Assembly (NCBI RefSeq): GCF_024199795.1
Contig: NZ_JANADK010000001.1
Coordinates: 8,432,001-8,496,000, forward strand
Direction: 5' to 3'
Length of the DNA stretch: 64,000 nt
Source of the DNA: Bradyrhizobium sp. CCGB01
GTDB taxonomy: Bacteria; Pseudomonadota; Alphaproteobacteria; Rhizobiales; Xanthobacteraceae
Shown here: one piece after another, positions 45,024-54,048 of the stretch
Numbering within the stretch: position 1 is the stretch's first letter
Layout: each line of letters opens with the position of its first letter
Notes under the pieces: generated by a model
Databases searched by the model: none
What the model saw: the letters and a program-made list of their open reading frames with translations, nothing else
Told to the model about the DNA's origin: nothing
Translations under genes and position numbers: made by a program

Positions 45024-45377
45024 CTAATCGTCGTCATTGTCATAGGGCCGCGGCTGCACCTGCTGAGGCGGTGGCGCGTTGTTGTAGCGTGGGGGCGGCG
45101 CGACGCGATTGCGCGGAACCGGCTGCTGCGGCGGCATCTGGTTATTGGACTGGAATACTGCGCGGCAGCCGCTCGAGAGCTGCGGTGTGTTCTGTTGCAG
45201 GCACGCCGTAATGCGGCTCACGTCCGGGATCTGGTCGCTGCACAGCCGCCACACATCCGGCGTGCAGGCCATCTGTTGTTCCATGGTGCCGCGATATTCC
45301 TGTGCAGACGCAGCGCCCTGCGCGACGATGCCGCTGACCGCGAGCGCCACACCCAGCGCAATCCGCTCTGATCGCAT
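45024..45377 (-). CDS. Exported Cys-rich repeat protein
   Basis: A 117-residue protein with a signal peptide (MRSERIALGVALAVSGIVAQGAASAQE). Then follows one copy of the Cys-rich GLG1-type repeat: ACTPDVWRLCSDQIPDVSRITACLQQNTPQLSSGCRAVF, with four cysteines in the expected spacing for two disulfides, and a Pro/Gln/Asn-rich tail ending in an acidic DNDDD. Bradyrhizobium genomes have many such small proteins; no function is proven. Confidence 0.82.
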   Translation of the reverse strand: MRSERIALGVALAVSGIVAQGAASAQEYRGTMEQQMACTPDVWRLCSDQIPDVSRITACLQQNTPQLSSGCRAVFQSNNQMPPQQPVPRNRVAPPPRYNNAPPPQQVQPRPYDNDDD

Positions 45378-45476
45378 GTCTCGATCCTTCCTGAATCCCA
45401 CGAATTCTCATCAATCAATGAGGCGGGAGCCGGTTCTGGACCAACAACAAAATGTGAAAGCGCGCCTGGAACCTGT

Positions 45477-46451
45477 TCATCCTTCAGCCGTCCGCGCTTT
45501 CGCGTCCAGAGGCGTCATGCCAAAGCGCCGGCGAAACGACCGGTGGAAGTACGACACATCGTTGAAGCCGGAGAGATGGGCGATATCGCTGATCTTGCTC
45601 GCCCAGTGCAGCGGATCGCGCAGCAGCCGTGCCGCCCGCAGCAGCCGCTGCTCCAGCACGAACTCCGAAAACGTGGTGCCGCTGCGCTCGAATAGCAATT
45701 GAATGGTGCGAGGGCTGGCGCGATGGCGCCGCGCGAGGTCGGCGAGCGTGAGGCTGCCGCCGCCGAGCCGCTCCAGAATGTCAGCCTTGACGGCTTCCAG
45801 CCGCGCCGCGGCGAGGCCGCGCTCTTTCGCCAGTTCAGTAGCGTCGCGCCTGCCGCCGAGCACCAGCACCATCAAATCCATCAAATGTTGCGAAACGGCA
45901 TGCTGCGCCAGCGCATCGAGCCCCGGGGCGTGCTGAAGCGCGAAGTCGTAATATCGATGCAGCAGCGCAGTGAGCGCGGGGTTATGATCGAGCGGCCGCG
46001 CAACGCTGTCTTCGGCATCGGGGCAATAGGACAGCAGCATCTTGCGGTCGAACAAAGCGGCCTTGTTGCTGCCCTTCTCGAGTTGCGAGACGAATGCGCC
46101 CTTGATGGAGGCGTCGATGAGACTGATGCCCAGCGGCGCAACTTCGAGCGTGCGACGGCCCATGACCGCGTGCAACGGCGAATCCGGCGCAATCAGCAAC
46201 GCCAGATTGTCGCTGGCGCCGAGTGTCATAAATCTGATCGGCGTGCCGTTGCAGGAGGATATCGTTGCCTGCGGCAACATCAACGCTTTGACATCGCAGT
46301 TAAAAGAGCCGTCGGACAAAGGCGAAAGATCGGCTGCCATCACGCGGCGGCAAAATTCCTCCCGCCACATCTCATAGGCCGGCCCATGCGGCTCGCCGGT
46401 ATAGCCAAGGCGCGGCGCGTCGGGAATCGATTGTCCGTCGGTCGCCATCAA
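45477..46451 (-). CDS. AraC/XylS family transcriptional regulator
   Basis: A 324-residue regulator. The C-terminal 100 residues hold the two helix-turn-helix motifs (LTLADLARRHRASPRTIQLLFERSG and KISDIAHLSGFNDVSYFHRSFRRRFGMTP). The N-terminal 200 residues form the AraC-binding-domain-like sensing part (DUF-type, with LMLPQATISSCNGTPIRFM and RRTLEVAPLGISLID), similar to the NphR/FeaR group. It is divergent from the autotransporter gene, which it could regulate, with 257 bases between. Confidence 0.9.
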   Translation of the reverse strand: MMATDGQSIPDAPRLGYTGEPHGPAYEMWREEFCRRVMAADLSPLSDGSFNCDVKALMLPQATISSCNGTPIRFMTLGASDNLALLIAPDSPLHAVMGRRTLEVAPLGISLIDASIKGAFVSQLEKGSNKAALFDRKMLLSYCPDAEDSVARPLDHNPALTALLHRYYDFALQHAPGLDALAQHAVSQHLMDLMVLVLGGRRDATELAKERGLAAARLEAVKADILERLGGGSLTLADLARRHRASPRTIQLLFERSGTTFSEFVLEQRLLRAARLLRDPLHWASKISDIAHLSGFNDVSYFHRSFRRRFGMTPLDAKARTAEG

Positions 46452-46708
46452 CGCGCATCTCCAGGCTCATTCCGGAAGCACTGATATCGCGTTGGTTGCA
46501 GCGCGCAATACGCCGCAGACTCGATTGCGCGTAAGCCCAGTCAATTTGCGCTTTAGTCCATTTGCCGGGGCAACACGCCGTGGCGGCGCCGCAACAAGTC
46601 CGGAGCAAACCGGCACCTTGCGCCTTTAACCATAGGGCATTTCGCATTACGCCAAGAAGCGCGGTCACTTCCCCGCTAGCAATTGTGCTGGACTGGGGGA
46701 ATGCGGCG

Positions 46709-49327
46709 ATGCCGACTGCAATGCCGGCCCGTGCGCAAGACGCCACAACGGCCGCCATGCTGCGTAACAGGCTGCTCGTCACCACGGCGCTGGCGCCGCT
46801 GGTGCTCGTCATGCTGCCGGTCCTCGTGCCTGGCCCGGCCTTCGCGGCCTGCACCGTGGCCGGCACCGGCGTGATCAGCGCGCTCAATTCGGGTGACGTT
46901 GCGACCTGCACCGGCCTCGGCAACACCGACCACATCAACGCCACGGGCGGCAGCAACGTCACGGTCAACATCGGCGACGGGACGTTGACATCACTCCTGC
47001 CCGGCGCCGGCATCCCCGCGATCGTTTTCGACGGCACCATCGCTTCGCACGTCACCGTCAACAATCAAGCCACGGCTTCGACCTACAGCGGAGCCGTTCT
47101 GCTCTCCAACGGATCGAAGCACAACAATGTGACGATCGCGGCCGGCGGAATCGCGGAGGGGACGGGCAACGTCGAAGCGGCGATCGTTATCGACAATTCG
47201 AACGACAACCTCGTCAACATTCGCGGCACGGCCGTCGGCACCGGCGGAAACACGACGGGACTTCGAATCAGCGGGACGTCGACCGGCAATGTCGTCCTTG
47301 TTTATGACAGCGGATCGATCAGCGGTGGCCACACCGGGGTGCAGTTCATCGCCGGCGGCAACACCCTCCTTAATGGCGGCACGATTTCCGGCGGCTTCTT
47401 CATCGCCATCCAGGGTTCTTCCGGCGCCGACAAGATCCTCAATTCCGGGACCATCACGGGCGGCGGCAGCGGGGCGATCGACCTGTCCGGGGGCGATGAC
47501 GTGCTCAGCCTCGCCCCCAGCTCGACGATCACCGGCAATGTTCGCGGCGGGAGCGGCACCGACACGCTGAACCTTGCCGGCAGCGGCAGCGGCTCGTTCG
47601 ACCTCGGCAATCTCGGCGCCTTCCTGCAATATGACGAGTTCGAGCAACTGTCCAAAACCGGCACCTCGGTCTGGACGCTGACCGGCGCCACCGCCTTCAA
47701 CGGCGCAACGACGGTGGACGCCGGCGGCCTGATCGTGAACGGCAATTTGCCCTCCATCGTCACCGTCAATGGCGGCTATCTCGGCGGCACCGGCACGGTC
47801 GGCGGCATCGTCGTCAACAATGGCGGCATGGTCGCGCCGGGCAATTCGATCGGGACCCTCAACGTCAGCGGCAACGTCACCTTCAACGCCGGCTCGATCT
47901 TTCAGGTCGAGATCAACCCCGGCGGCCAATCCGACAAGATCGCGGCGACCGGAACGGCAACCCTCAACGGCGGCACGGTGCAGATCGTGCCGCTCGGCGC
48001 GGGCTTCCTCGCCAACACTCAATATACGATCCTCACGGCGGCCGGCGGAGTCAGCGGCACGTTCGCCACGCTCACGACCCCGGGCGGCCCGCTCGTCTCG
48101 GGGCAGCTCAGCTACGGTACCAACAATGTCTACTTCCTGCTGCAACAGATCGGCGGCCTCGGTACGCTGTCTGGCCTGACGCCGAACCAGGCCGCGGTGG
48201 CCGGCGCTCTGGACCAGGCGCAGTCCGGTGGCGCATCGGGGCCGCTCGGCACCGCGATCAACACGCTCGCCGCGCTCAACACGCCGGGCATCAAGGCCGG
48301 TCTCGACGATCTCGCCGGACAAATCCACGCCGACGGGCGCCGCTTCACCGCTGACCAGACCGACATGTTCCAGAGCTTCATGTGGAACGCCGGCACGCAA
48401 TCGCGCGGCGAGAGCGTGCGCATGTCGGCGTCCGCCTATGCCGAGGTGCCGGCGGACCCGATCGGGAAGGCGCTGCGCAGCCGCCGCGTTGCGCCGGTGC
48501 AGAGCGTCTGGTTCGGCGGTTACGGCAATTGGGACAAGGTGGCGACAAGCAATATTGCTTTCGGAACGAACACGGCCGTCGGCGGCGCGGCGCTCGGCGC
48601 CGATCTCTGGAACCTGCCCGGCTTCACCGCCGGCCTTGCGATCGGTGCATCGACCGGCCAGCTGCGCATGGCGGGACGTGCCGACCGCATCGACGCCAAT
48701 GCCGGCCATGCCGGCTTCTATGCACGAGGCGCGAGCGGCGGCTTCAATCTCGCATCCGCGATCAGCTATTCGTTCGCGGCGCTCGACTCCTCGCGCACGA
48801 TCTCGTTCCTGGGCGAAACGGCAACCGCGTCCTCGCGGGCCGACACCTTTGCCGCCTCGTTCGGTATCGCACGTCCGTTCGAGAGCGGATGGGGTTTTAC
48901 AGCCGAGCCATTCGCCAAGGCCGACTGGTATTCGACCCATCAGGGCAGCCTTTCCGAAACCGGCGCGCCCGGCGTGAACCAGCTGGTGCGGGGCGGCAGA
49001 TTCGACGTCGTCTATGGCACGGCGGGCCTGCGCGCCGGTCACCGCATGGTGATGCCGAACGGCCAGGCGGCGCAGCTCGGCGCGACCCTTGCCGCGCGCC
49101 ATGAGTTTACCGGCAGCGCGGCAACCACCATTGCGGCCCTCGAAGGCGCGCCGGGCCTTCCGTTCGCGATCACCGGCGTCGAACGTGCCCGCACGGTCGC
49201 GCTCACCGGCGCGGAGATCCGCTGGGATCTCACGGCCGCGACGTCGCTCAAGGCGTCCTACGAGGGCGCGTTCGCGCCGGGATACGACCGCCACACGCTG
49301 CGGGGCCTGATCCGCAGCGAATTCTAG
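46709..49327 (+). CDS. Autotransporter (type Va secretion) outer-membrane protein
   Basis: An 872-residue protein. A long signal region ends LVPGPAFAAC near residue 50. The passenger (about 50-570) is a right-handed beta-helix rich in Gly, Asn and Thr, with autotransporter-associated repeats such as WTLTGATAFNGATTVDAGGLIVNG and GGTVGGIVVNNGGMVAPGNSIGTLNVSG. The last 270 residues form the 12-strand barrel starting VWFGGYGNWDKV and ending LIRSEF with the C-terminal Phe needed for BAM recognition. Probable adhesin or surface protein; no catalytic motif is seen. GGGGGA precedes the ATG. Confidence 0.92.
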   Translation: MPTAMPARAQDATTAAMLRNRLLVTTALAPLVLVMLPVLVPGPAFAACTVAGTGVISALNSGDVATCTGLGNTDHINATGGSNVTVNIGDGTLTSLLPGAGIPAIVFDGTIASHVTVNNQATASTYSGAVLLSNGSKHNNVTIAAGGIAEGTGNVEAAIVIDNSNDNLVNIRGTAVGTGGNTTGLRISGTSTGNVVLVYDSGSISGGHTGVQFIAGGNTLLNGGTISGGFFIAIQGSSGADKILNSGTITGGGSGAIDLSGGDDVLSLAPSSTITGNVRGGSGTDTLNLAGSGSGSFDLGNLGAFLQYDEFEQLSKTGTSVWTLTGATAFNGATTVDAGGLIVNGNLPSIVTVNGGYLGGTGTVGGIVVNNGGMVAPGNSIGTLNVSGNVTFNAGSIFQVEINPGGQSDKIAATGTATLNGGTVQIVPLGAGFLANTQYTILTAAGGVSGTFATLTTPGGPLVSGQLSYGTNNVYFLLQQIGGLGTLSGLTPNQAAVAGALDQAQSGGASGPLGTAINTLAALNTPGIKAGLDDLAGQIHADGRRFTADQTDMFQSFMWNAGTQSRGESVRMSASAYAEVPADPIGKALRSRRVAPVQSVWFGGYGNWDKVATSNIAFGTNTAVGGAALGADLWNLPGFTAGLAIGASTGQLRMAGRADRIDANAGHAGFYARGASGGFNLASAISYSFAALDSSRTISFLGETATASSRADTFAASFGIARPFESGWGFTAEPFAKADWYSTHQGSLSETGAPGVNQLVRGGRFDVVYGTAGLRAGHRMVMPNGQAAQLGATLAARHEFTGSAATTIAALEGAPGLPFAITGVERARTVALTGAEIRWDLTAATSLKASYEGAFAPGYDRHTLRGLIRSEF

Positions 49328-49334
49328 ATGACCG

Positions 49335-50321
49335 CTATTCCACCTTCCCGATCTTCTTGACGGCTGCGATCAGCCGCGCGCTGTCGGTCGCGACGAAGTC
49401 CGAGAAGGCCGGCGCGTCCTGATAGGCGACAACACTGCCCGAGGCCTCGAACGATCTGAGCACGTCCGGGCTCGTCATCACCTGCGCCATCGCTTCGCGC
49501 AGGCGGGTCGCGATCGGCGCAGGGAGAGAGCTCTGTGCAAAGAGCCCGGCCCAGATGTACATCTCGACGTCCTTGTAGCCCAGCTCCTGGAAGGTCGGAA
49601 CGTCGGGAAAGCTCGCGATGCGCTGCGCGCCGCAATTGCCGAGCACGCGCAGCTTGCCGTCGTCGACCTGCGGCTTCAGCGTGCCGGGCGCGGCCGCGAT
49701 GGCCTGCACGGTGCCGCTGAGCAGCGCGGTCAGCGCTGGGCCTGCGCCGCGGAACGGCACATGCAGCAATTTGATATCGGCGCTGCTCGCGAACATCTCC
49801 ATCGCGACATGCAGCGTCCCGTAAGGCCCGGACGAGCCGTAAGTGATCTGGCCCGGGCGTTTCTTCGCGTCCTCGACAAAATCCTGCGCCGTCTTCCACG
49901 GCGCCGATGCCGGCACCGCAAGCAGCGTGGGATCGGCGAGCACGCGCGCGATCGGCATGAACTGCGAGACTTCGTAGGCGACGGGCCGGTCGAACAGACG
50001 GTCGGCTTCGGGCAGCACCGCGAGCGAGGACAGCGTCATCAGCAGCGTGTAGCCGTCGGGCTCGGCGCGCGCTGCTGCGGCATTGCCGACCGATCCGCCG
50101 CCGCCACCGGCGCGGTTGTCGACGATGACGGGCTTGCCGAGGATCCGTTCCAGCGCCATCGCCACGGGGCGCGCGGCAAGATCAGCCTGACCGCCGGCCG
50201 GAAACGGCACGATCAGGGTGATGTTGCGTACCGGATAGGCTTGCGCGGCGGCCGGCTCAGGCAATGCAGCCCGCAACAACGGCAACGCCGCAGCGATACG
50301 CAAGAGATCGCGTCGATCCAT
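49335..50321 (-). CDS. Tripartite tricarboxylate transporter substrate-binding protein (Bug family)
   Basis: A 328-residue periplasmic binding protein. A Tat/Sec leader (MDRRDLLRIAAALPLLRAAL) ends near PAAAQ. Family signatures: YPVRNITLIVPFPAGGQADLAARPVA, VIVDNRAGGGGGSVGNAAAARAEPDGYTLLM and LLHVPFRGAGPALTALLSG. Bug proteins bind carboxylates for TctAB-type permeases, but many are orphans as here: no membrane components are next to it. Two adjacent ATG codons follow AGGAGG; the second has better spacing. Confidence 0.92.
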   Translation of the reverse strand: MDRRDLLRIAAALPLLRAALPEPAAAQAYPVRNITLIVPFPAGGQADLAARPVAMALERILGKPVIVDNRAGGGGGSVGNAAAARAEPDGYTLLMTLSSLAVLPEADRLFDRPVAYEVSQFMPIARVLADPTLLAVPASAPWKTAQDFVEDAKKRPGQITYGSSGPYGTLHVAMEMFASSADIKLLHVPFRGAGPALTALLSGTVQAIAAAPGTLKPQVDDGKLRVLGNCGAQRIASFPDVPTFQELGYKDVEMYIWAGLFAQSSLPAPIATRLREAMAQVMTSPDVLRSFEASGSVVAYQDAPAFSDFVATDSARLIAAVKKIGKVE

Positions 50322-50468
50322 CATGGCCTCCTACCCCCGATTTTCTTTTGTTTCGCCAGCCTAGCGTGCCGCGCGGCAAGAACAAGGCGTTAACGAAGCA
50401 TTGACCATGTCCGGCCCCATCCGGAACGCATCCGTGAACCCGCCGTTGCCCTCTCGAGGGAGTGAGTG

Positions 50469-50726
50469 ATGCGGAATCTAGCGACCATCGACGTCGCCCT
50501 GGACGAGATGCTGGTGAATCTCGCCGCGATCGTCCTGCGGCTTTCGAAGCCCGAAATGACGCGAACGCCGGAAGCGCGACGCGCATTGGCGCAATCCGTC
50601 CATCAATACGCGGCATGCGCGAAGCGCTCGAGCGACCCGCGGGTGCACGAATTGAAGTCGCGGCTGGAAGAGACGTTGAAGCCGAACCTCCGCGTTGTCG
50701 TCAGGGATGGTGCGAAGGTGTCGTAG
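50469..50726 (+). CDS. Small conserved protein of unknown function
   Basis: An 85-residue helical protein: MRNLATIDVALDEMLVNLAAIVLRLSKPE then an Arg/Ala-rich helix and SSDPRVHELKSRLEETLKPNLRVVV. No signal peptide or domain recognised. GAGGGAG precedes the ATG. It stands just left of the RAYT/REP unit and has its end eight bases from the left repeat. Confidence 0.7.
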   Translation: MRNLATIDVALDEMLVNLAAIVLRLSKPEMTRTPEARRALAQSVHQYAACAKRSSDPRVHELKSRLEETLKPNLRVVVRDGAKVS

Positions 50727-50733
50727 TCGAAGA

Positions 50734-50841
50734 TGGTGGGCACGCTTCGCTTTGCCCACCCTACGATAGTTTGTTCGGAGGATAGATGGGCGAGATCTCG
50801 TAGGGTGGGCAAAGGCGCGCTCTTCGCGCGCCGTGCCCACG
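50734..50841. repeat. Double-hairpin repeat, family A copy 4 (left flank of RAYT gene)
   Basis: GGTGGGCACGCTTCGCTTTGCCCACCCTACG, about 33 bases, then CGAGATCTCGTAGGGTGGGCAAAGGCGCGC ... GCCGTGCCCACG. Each half is a hairpin and the halves are inverted to each other. The right end is one base from the RAYT stop codon. It is nearly identical in design to the copy at 51387, about 650 bases away. Confidence 0.9.
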
Positions 50842-50842
50842 A

Positions 50843-51364
50843 TCATTCACCAAAGTGCCCCGCGATATCCCGCATATCCCCTCCCCAATCCAAGGGAAGT
50901 GTGCCGTTGTCGACGTAGCGGTGGAAGCTGCTGAGAGACCAATCGCGCACTCGCGCAACAAAGCCGTGCTTCACGGGATTGAAATGGATGTAGTCAACGT
51001 GCCGCGCCAAATCCGCGTCGTCGCGAATTGCGTGCTCCCAATAGCGGCGCTGCCAAATGCCCTTTTCGCGCTTGAATAACTTGCTTGCCGAGCGCTCCTG
51101 AGCCTCCAGGCCTCTCGAAAATCCGCCCTTGATCAGATTCCACCGCGACGAAAAATCAGAATCATTCTCCGGGAGCGACCAAATGGCATGGAGATGGTCG
51201 GGCAGGATGCAGATCGCGACGGTCTCGAACGGGCGGCGCAGCTGAGCAGTCCGGTAAATGCGTCTCAAGCGATCAATGTGATCTACGAGCAGAGTGCTTG
51301 AACGGTCGGCGAGCACGACGGTGAAGAAAAATGTGTTGCCCTGTGCGCGCCGATATCGAGACAC
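50843..51364 (-). CDS. REP-associated tyrosine transposase (RAYT, TnpA-REP)
   Basis: A 173-residue member of the Y1 HUH single-strand transposase family related to IS200/IS605 TnpA. Catalytic features: LPDHLHAIW with the HxH pair (H57, H59), the RAYT hallmark GIWQRRYWEHAIRDDADLARHVDYIHFNPVKHGFV with Tyr125 as probable nucleophile. The GTG start has GAGGGG upstream. It is bordered on both sides by family A double hairpins, whose GTGGGCA stems are the likely substrate. RAYTs cut and join single-stranded REP DNA; they are usually single-copy domesticated genes. Confidence 0.93.
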   Translation of the reverse strand: MSRYRRAQGNTFFFTVVLADRSSTLLVDHIDRLRRIYRTAQLRRPFETVAICILPDHLHAIWSLPENDSDFSSRWNLIKGGFSRGLEAQERSASKLFKREKGIWQRRYWEHAIRDDADLARHVDYIHFNPVKHGFVARVRDWSLSSFHRYVDNGTLPLDWGGDMRDIAGHFGE

Positions 51365-51386
51365 TTGTGATCCCCTCAGGCAAAGC

Positions 51387-51487
51387 CGTGGGCACGCTTC
51401 GCTTTGCCCACCCTACGTCAGGTTGCGCGGACGACAGACTAGCGAGATCTTGTAGGGTGGGCAAAGGCGCGAAGCGCCGTGCCCACC
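51387..51487. repeat. Double-hairpin repeat, family A copy 5 (right flank of RAYT gene)
   Basis: CGTGGGCACGCTTCGCTTTGCCCACCCTACG, spacer, GCGAGATCTTGTAGGGTGGGCAAAGGCGCGAAGCGCCGTGCCCACC. It starts 22 bases upstream of the RAYT start codon and so overlaps its promoter or leader. The long GGCGCGAAGCGCC loop stem matches copy 1. Confidence 0.9.
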
Positions 51488-51495
51488 AACAAGAG

Positions 51496-52431
51496 TTACG
51501 GCGCTTTCGTACCCTTCTTCGGCCGCCGCTTGCACGTGCCCGGCAGTTTTGCCGCGAGAAAATCGCCGAGTGCTTCGACGCGCGCGGGGCGCGGGCCGCC
51601 GGGCGGGGTGACGAGATGGACGGCGCCTTCGGCCTGCTTCCAGTCTTTCAGGATCACTTCGACCTCGCCGGATGAAATCGCTTCACCGACGATGAACTCG
51701 GGCAACTCGGCGATGCCGAGGCCGGCGATCAGTGCCGGCATCACCGCTTCGCCGTTGTTGACGCGAAGCTGTCCGCCCGGACGGACGCTTGCCTGCTCGC
51801 CGGCCGAATTGGTGTAGTGCCAGACATTGGGCGTGGAGAGATAGGCGTAGCTGAAGCATTTGTGCTCGGCGAGATGCATCGGATGCGTCGGCCGCCCATG
51901 GCGCTTGAGGTAGGACGGCGCGGCCACCGTGAAGCGCGGCATGGTGAAGAGCCGCCGCGCGATCAGCGAGGAGTCCGGCAGCCGCGCGATCCGCACCGCC
52001 ATGTCAAAGCCTTCGCCGATCAGATCGACGGTCGCATCGCTCAAATGCAGGTCGACCGAGACCTCGGGATAGGTCTCGAAAAATTCCGGCAGCAGCGGCG
52101 CCACCGCCTTGATCCCGAACGTCATGGGCACGGCGAGCCGCACCAGGCCGCGCGGCGCCACCGATTGCGCCAGCGCCTCGTTCTCGGCCGCCTCGCCGTC
52201 GACGAGCAGACGCGTCGCGCGGTCCGCGAGCTTGTGCCCTGCATCGGTCAGCGCCAGCCGCCGTGAGGTGCGGTTGAACAGCCGGGCGCCGAGCCGCTCC
52301 TCCAGCCGCGTGACCGCCTTGGAGACCGTTGCCTTGGACATCGCGAGTTCGCTCGCGGCTCCCGCAAACGACCGTAATTCCACGACTTTTGCGAAAATCG
52401 CGAGCGCCTCGAAATCGGGGAGTTTTGCCAT
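51496..52431 (-). CDS. LysR family transcriptional regulator
   Basis: A 311-residue regulator. The winged helix (1-60) reads DFEALAIFAKVVELRSFAGAASELAMSKATVSKAVTRLEERLGARLFNRTSRRLALT, followed by the linker helix and a periplasmic-binding-type effector domain (GLVRLAVPMTFGIKAVAPLLPEFFETYPEVSVDLHLSD; later HMAEHKCFSYAYLS). The sub-branch matches the AaeR/DmlR/PA2206-like group. The C-terminal tail is basic (CKRRPKKGTK). It is divergent from the SDR gene over 117 bases and is its likely controller. Confidence 0.92.
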   Translation of the reverse strand: MAKLPDFEALAIFAKVVELRSFAGAASELAMSKATVSKAVTRLEERLGARLFNRTSRRLALTDAGHKLADRATRLLVDGEAAENEALAQSVAPRGLVRLAVPMTFGIKAVAPLLPEFFETYPEVSVDLHLSDATVDLIGEGFDMAVRIARLPDSSLIARRLFTMPRFTVAAPSYLKRHGRPTHPMHLAEHKCFSYAYLSTPNVWHYTNSAGEQASVRPGGQLRVNNGEAVMPALIAGLGIAELPEFIVGEAISSGEVEVILKDWKQAEGAVHLVTPPGGPRPARVEALGDFLAAKLPGTCKRRPKKGTKAP

Positions 52432-52450
52432 GGGAGCTGATCCAATCGGA

Positions 52451-52469
52451 GTATTTTGGGAAACAATAC
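52451..52469. promoter_or_regulatory. LysR-type binding site between the regulator and SDR genes
   Basis: GTATT-N9-AATAC inverted repeat containing the T-N11-A core. It lies 20 bases upstream of the LysR start and 80 before the SDR start, which is normal for autorepression and target activation. Confidence 0.55.
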
Positions 52470-52548
52470 GTTTCAACAGTTTCTATTTCTATACCACAGG
52501 CGGAGGCTTATCCAAGGGTCATCAGAAATTCAGGAATGGAGAAATCCA

Positions 52549-53301
52549 ATGACCAAGAAGCTCTCAGGCAAGGTTGCCCTCGTCACCGGCGGCTCGCGCG
52601 GCATCGGCGCGGCCTCTGCCCGCGCTCTCGCCGATGAAGGCGCGGACGTCGCCATCAGCTATGTCGCCTCGCCCGAAAAGGCCGAAGCGGTCGTCGCAGA
52701 CCTGAAGACCCGCGGCGTCAAGGCGCGCGCCTTCAAGGCCGATCAGGCCTCGGCCAAGGACGTGACGCAGCTCGTCAACGACGTCGCGAAGGAGTTCGGC
52801 CATCTCGACATCCTCGTCAACAATGCGGGTGTCGCCAATGGCGGTTCGATCGACGATGCCAATGCCGACACCGATGCGCTCGCCCGCCAGGACCAGATCA
52901 ACGTCCATGGCGTGATCGCGGCGATCCGCGCCGCCTCGCAATTAATGGGCGAAGGCGGCCGCATCGTCACCGTCGGCTCGATGCTGGCCGACCGCGCCTC
53001 GTTCCCCGGCCTTGCCGACTACGTCGCCTCCAAGGCGGCCGTGGTCGGTTACACCAAGGGCGCCGCACGCGACCTCGGCCCGCGCGGCATCACGGTGAAC
53101 GTGGTGCAGCCCGGCTCGATCGACACCGACATGAACCCGAAGGACGGCGGCGAGTTCGCCGAGACCCAGCGCAAGCAGCACGCGCTGCAACGCTTCGGCC
53201 GCCCCGAGGAAGTCGCCGCCGGCGTCGTGTTCCTCGCCAGCCCGGAAGCCTCCTTCGTCACCGGCACCGTGCTCAACGTCGACGGCGGGTTCGGCGCCTG
53301 A
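52549..53301 (+). CDS. Short-chain dehydrogenase/reductase
   Basis: A 250-residue classical SDR. NAD(P)-binding TGGSRGIG at 13-20, NNAG at 91-94, and the catalytic set S144, Y158 and K162 (in YVASK). The sequence resembles 3-oxoacyl-ACP reductase-like oxidoreductases that are induced by LysR regulators together with pirin and WrbA. Substrate not assignable. The ATG has GGAG upstream and a long in-frame extension with no start site was rejected. First gene after the LysR-divergent promoter. Confidence 0.9.
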   Translation: MTKKLSGKVALVTGGSRGIGAASARALADEGADVAISYVASPEKAEAVVADLKTRGVKARAFKADQASAKDVTQLVNDVAKEFGHLDILVNNAGVANGGSIDDANADTDALARQDQINVHGVIAAIRAASQLMGEGGRIVTVGSMLADRASFPGLADYVASKAAVVGYTKGAARDLGPRGITVNVVQPGSIDTDMNPKDGGEFAETQRKQHALQRFGRPEEVAAGVVFLASPEASFVTGTVLNVDGGFGA

Positions 53302-53336
53302 TCCAGGCGCCGACCACTCCAACAAGGATTACGCAG

Positions 53337-54035
53337 ATGATCGAACTCAGACCTTTCGATAAGCTCGGCGGCGCCGATCACGGCTGGCTCAAGGCCAGGC
53401 ATCATTTCTCCTTCGCTGGCCATTACGACCCGAACAACATGGGTCACGGTGCCTTGCGGGTGTGGAACGACGACGAGATCGCGCCGAACACCGGCTTTCC
53501 CGCCCATCCTCACGCCAACATGGAAATCATCACCTATGTGCGCGAAGGCGCGATCACCCATCAGGACAGCCTCGGCAACGAAGGCCGCACCGAGGCGGGC
53601 GACGTGCAGGTGATGAGCGCCGGCAGCGGCATCCGCCACTCCGAATACAATCTCGAACCGACGCAGACGCGGATCTTCCAGATCTGGATCGAGCCGACCG
53701 CGCGCGGCGGACAACCGACCTGGGGCTCGAAGCCGTTCCCCAAGTCGGACCGCTCGGGCAAGCTCGTCACCATCGCGAGCGGGATCGAAGGTGATACCGA
53801 CGCGCTGCCGATCCGCGCCGATGCGCGGGTGCTCGCCACCACGCTGAAGGCCGGCGAGAGCGCGGAGTACGCGCCGCAGAAGTCGCGGCACCTCTACCTC
53901 GTGCCTGCGGCAGGCTCGGTCGAGATCAACGGCGTGCGCGTCAATGCCCGCGACGGCGCCGCGATCCGCGACGAGGACAGGCTGCAGATCACGGCGCTGG
54001 AAGATACCGAGCTCGTGCTCGTCGACGCGGCGTAA
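53337..54035 (+). CDS. Pirin family protein (YhhW-like bicupin)
   Basis: A 232-residue bicupin. Metal ligands are H57 and H59 (FPAHPHANME), H101 and E103 (GIRHSEYN), an iron or copper site as in quercetin 2,3-dioxygenase YhhW. The second cupin (about 140-230) has lost its metal ligands, as usual. Such proteins open flavonol rings, and rhizobia meet plant flavonoids; but pirin activity on natural substrates is uncertain. It is 35 bases after the SDR gene, so likely one transcript. Confidence 0.93.
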   Translation: MIELRPFDKLGGADHGWLKARHHFSFAGHYDPNNMGHGALRVWNDDEIAPNTGFPAHPHANMEIITYVREGAITHQDSLGNEGRTEAGDVQVMSAGSGIRHSEYNLEPTQTRIFQIWIEPTARGGQPTWGSKPFPKSDRSGKLVTIASGIEGDTDALPIRADARVLATTLKAGESAEYAPQKSRHLYLVPAAGSVEINGVRVNARDGAAIRDEDRLQITALEDTELVLVDAA

Positions 54036-54048
54036 GCACGTCATCCGC

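Noticed and set aside
47640..47900. Repeated GGCGGC/ACCGGC motifs considered as DNA repeats
   Set aside because: These encode the Gly/Asn/Thr beta-helix repeats of the autotransporter passenger, not an independent repeat element.
46991..49294. A 767-codon minus-strand frame
   Set aside because: Complement of the autotransporter gene; Arg/Gly/Ala-rich without any recognisable domain, while the plus strand has clear passenger repeats and barrel.
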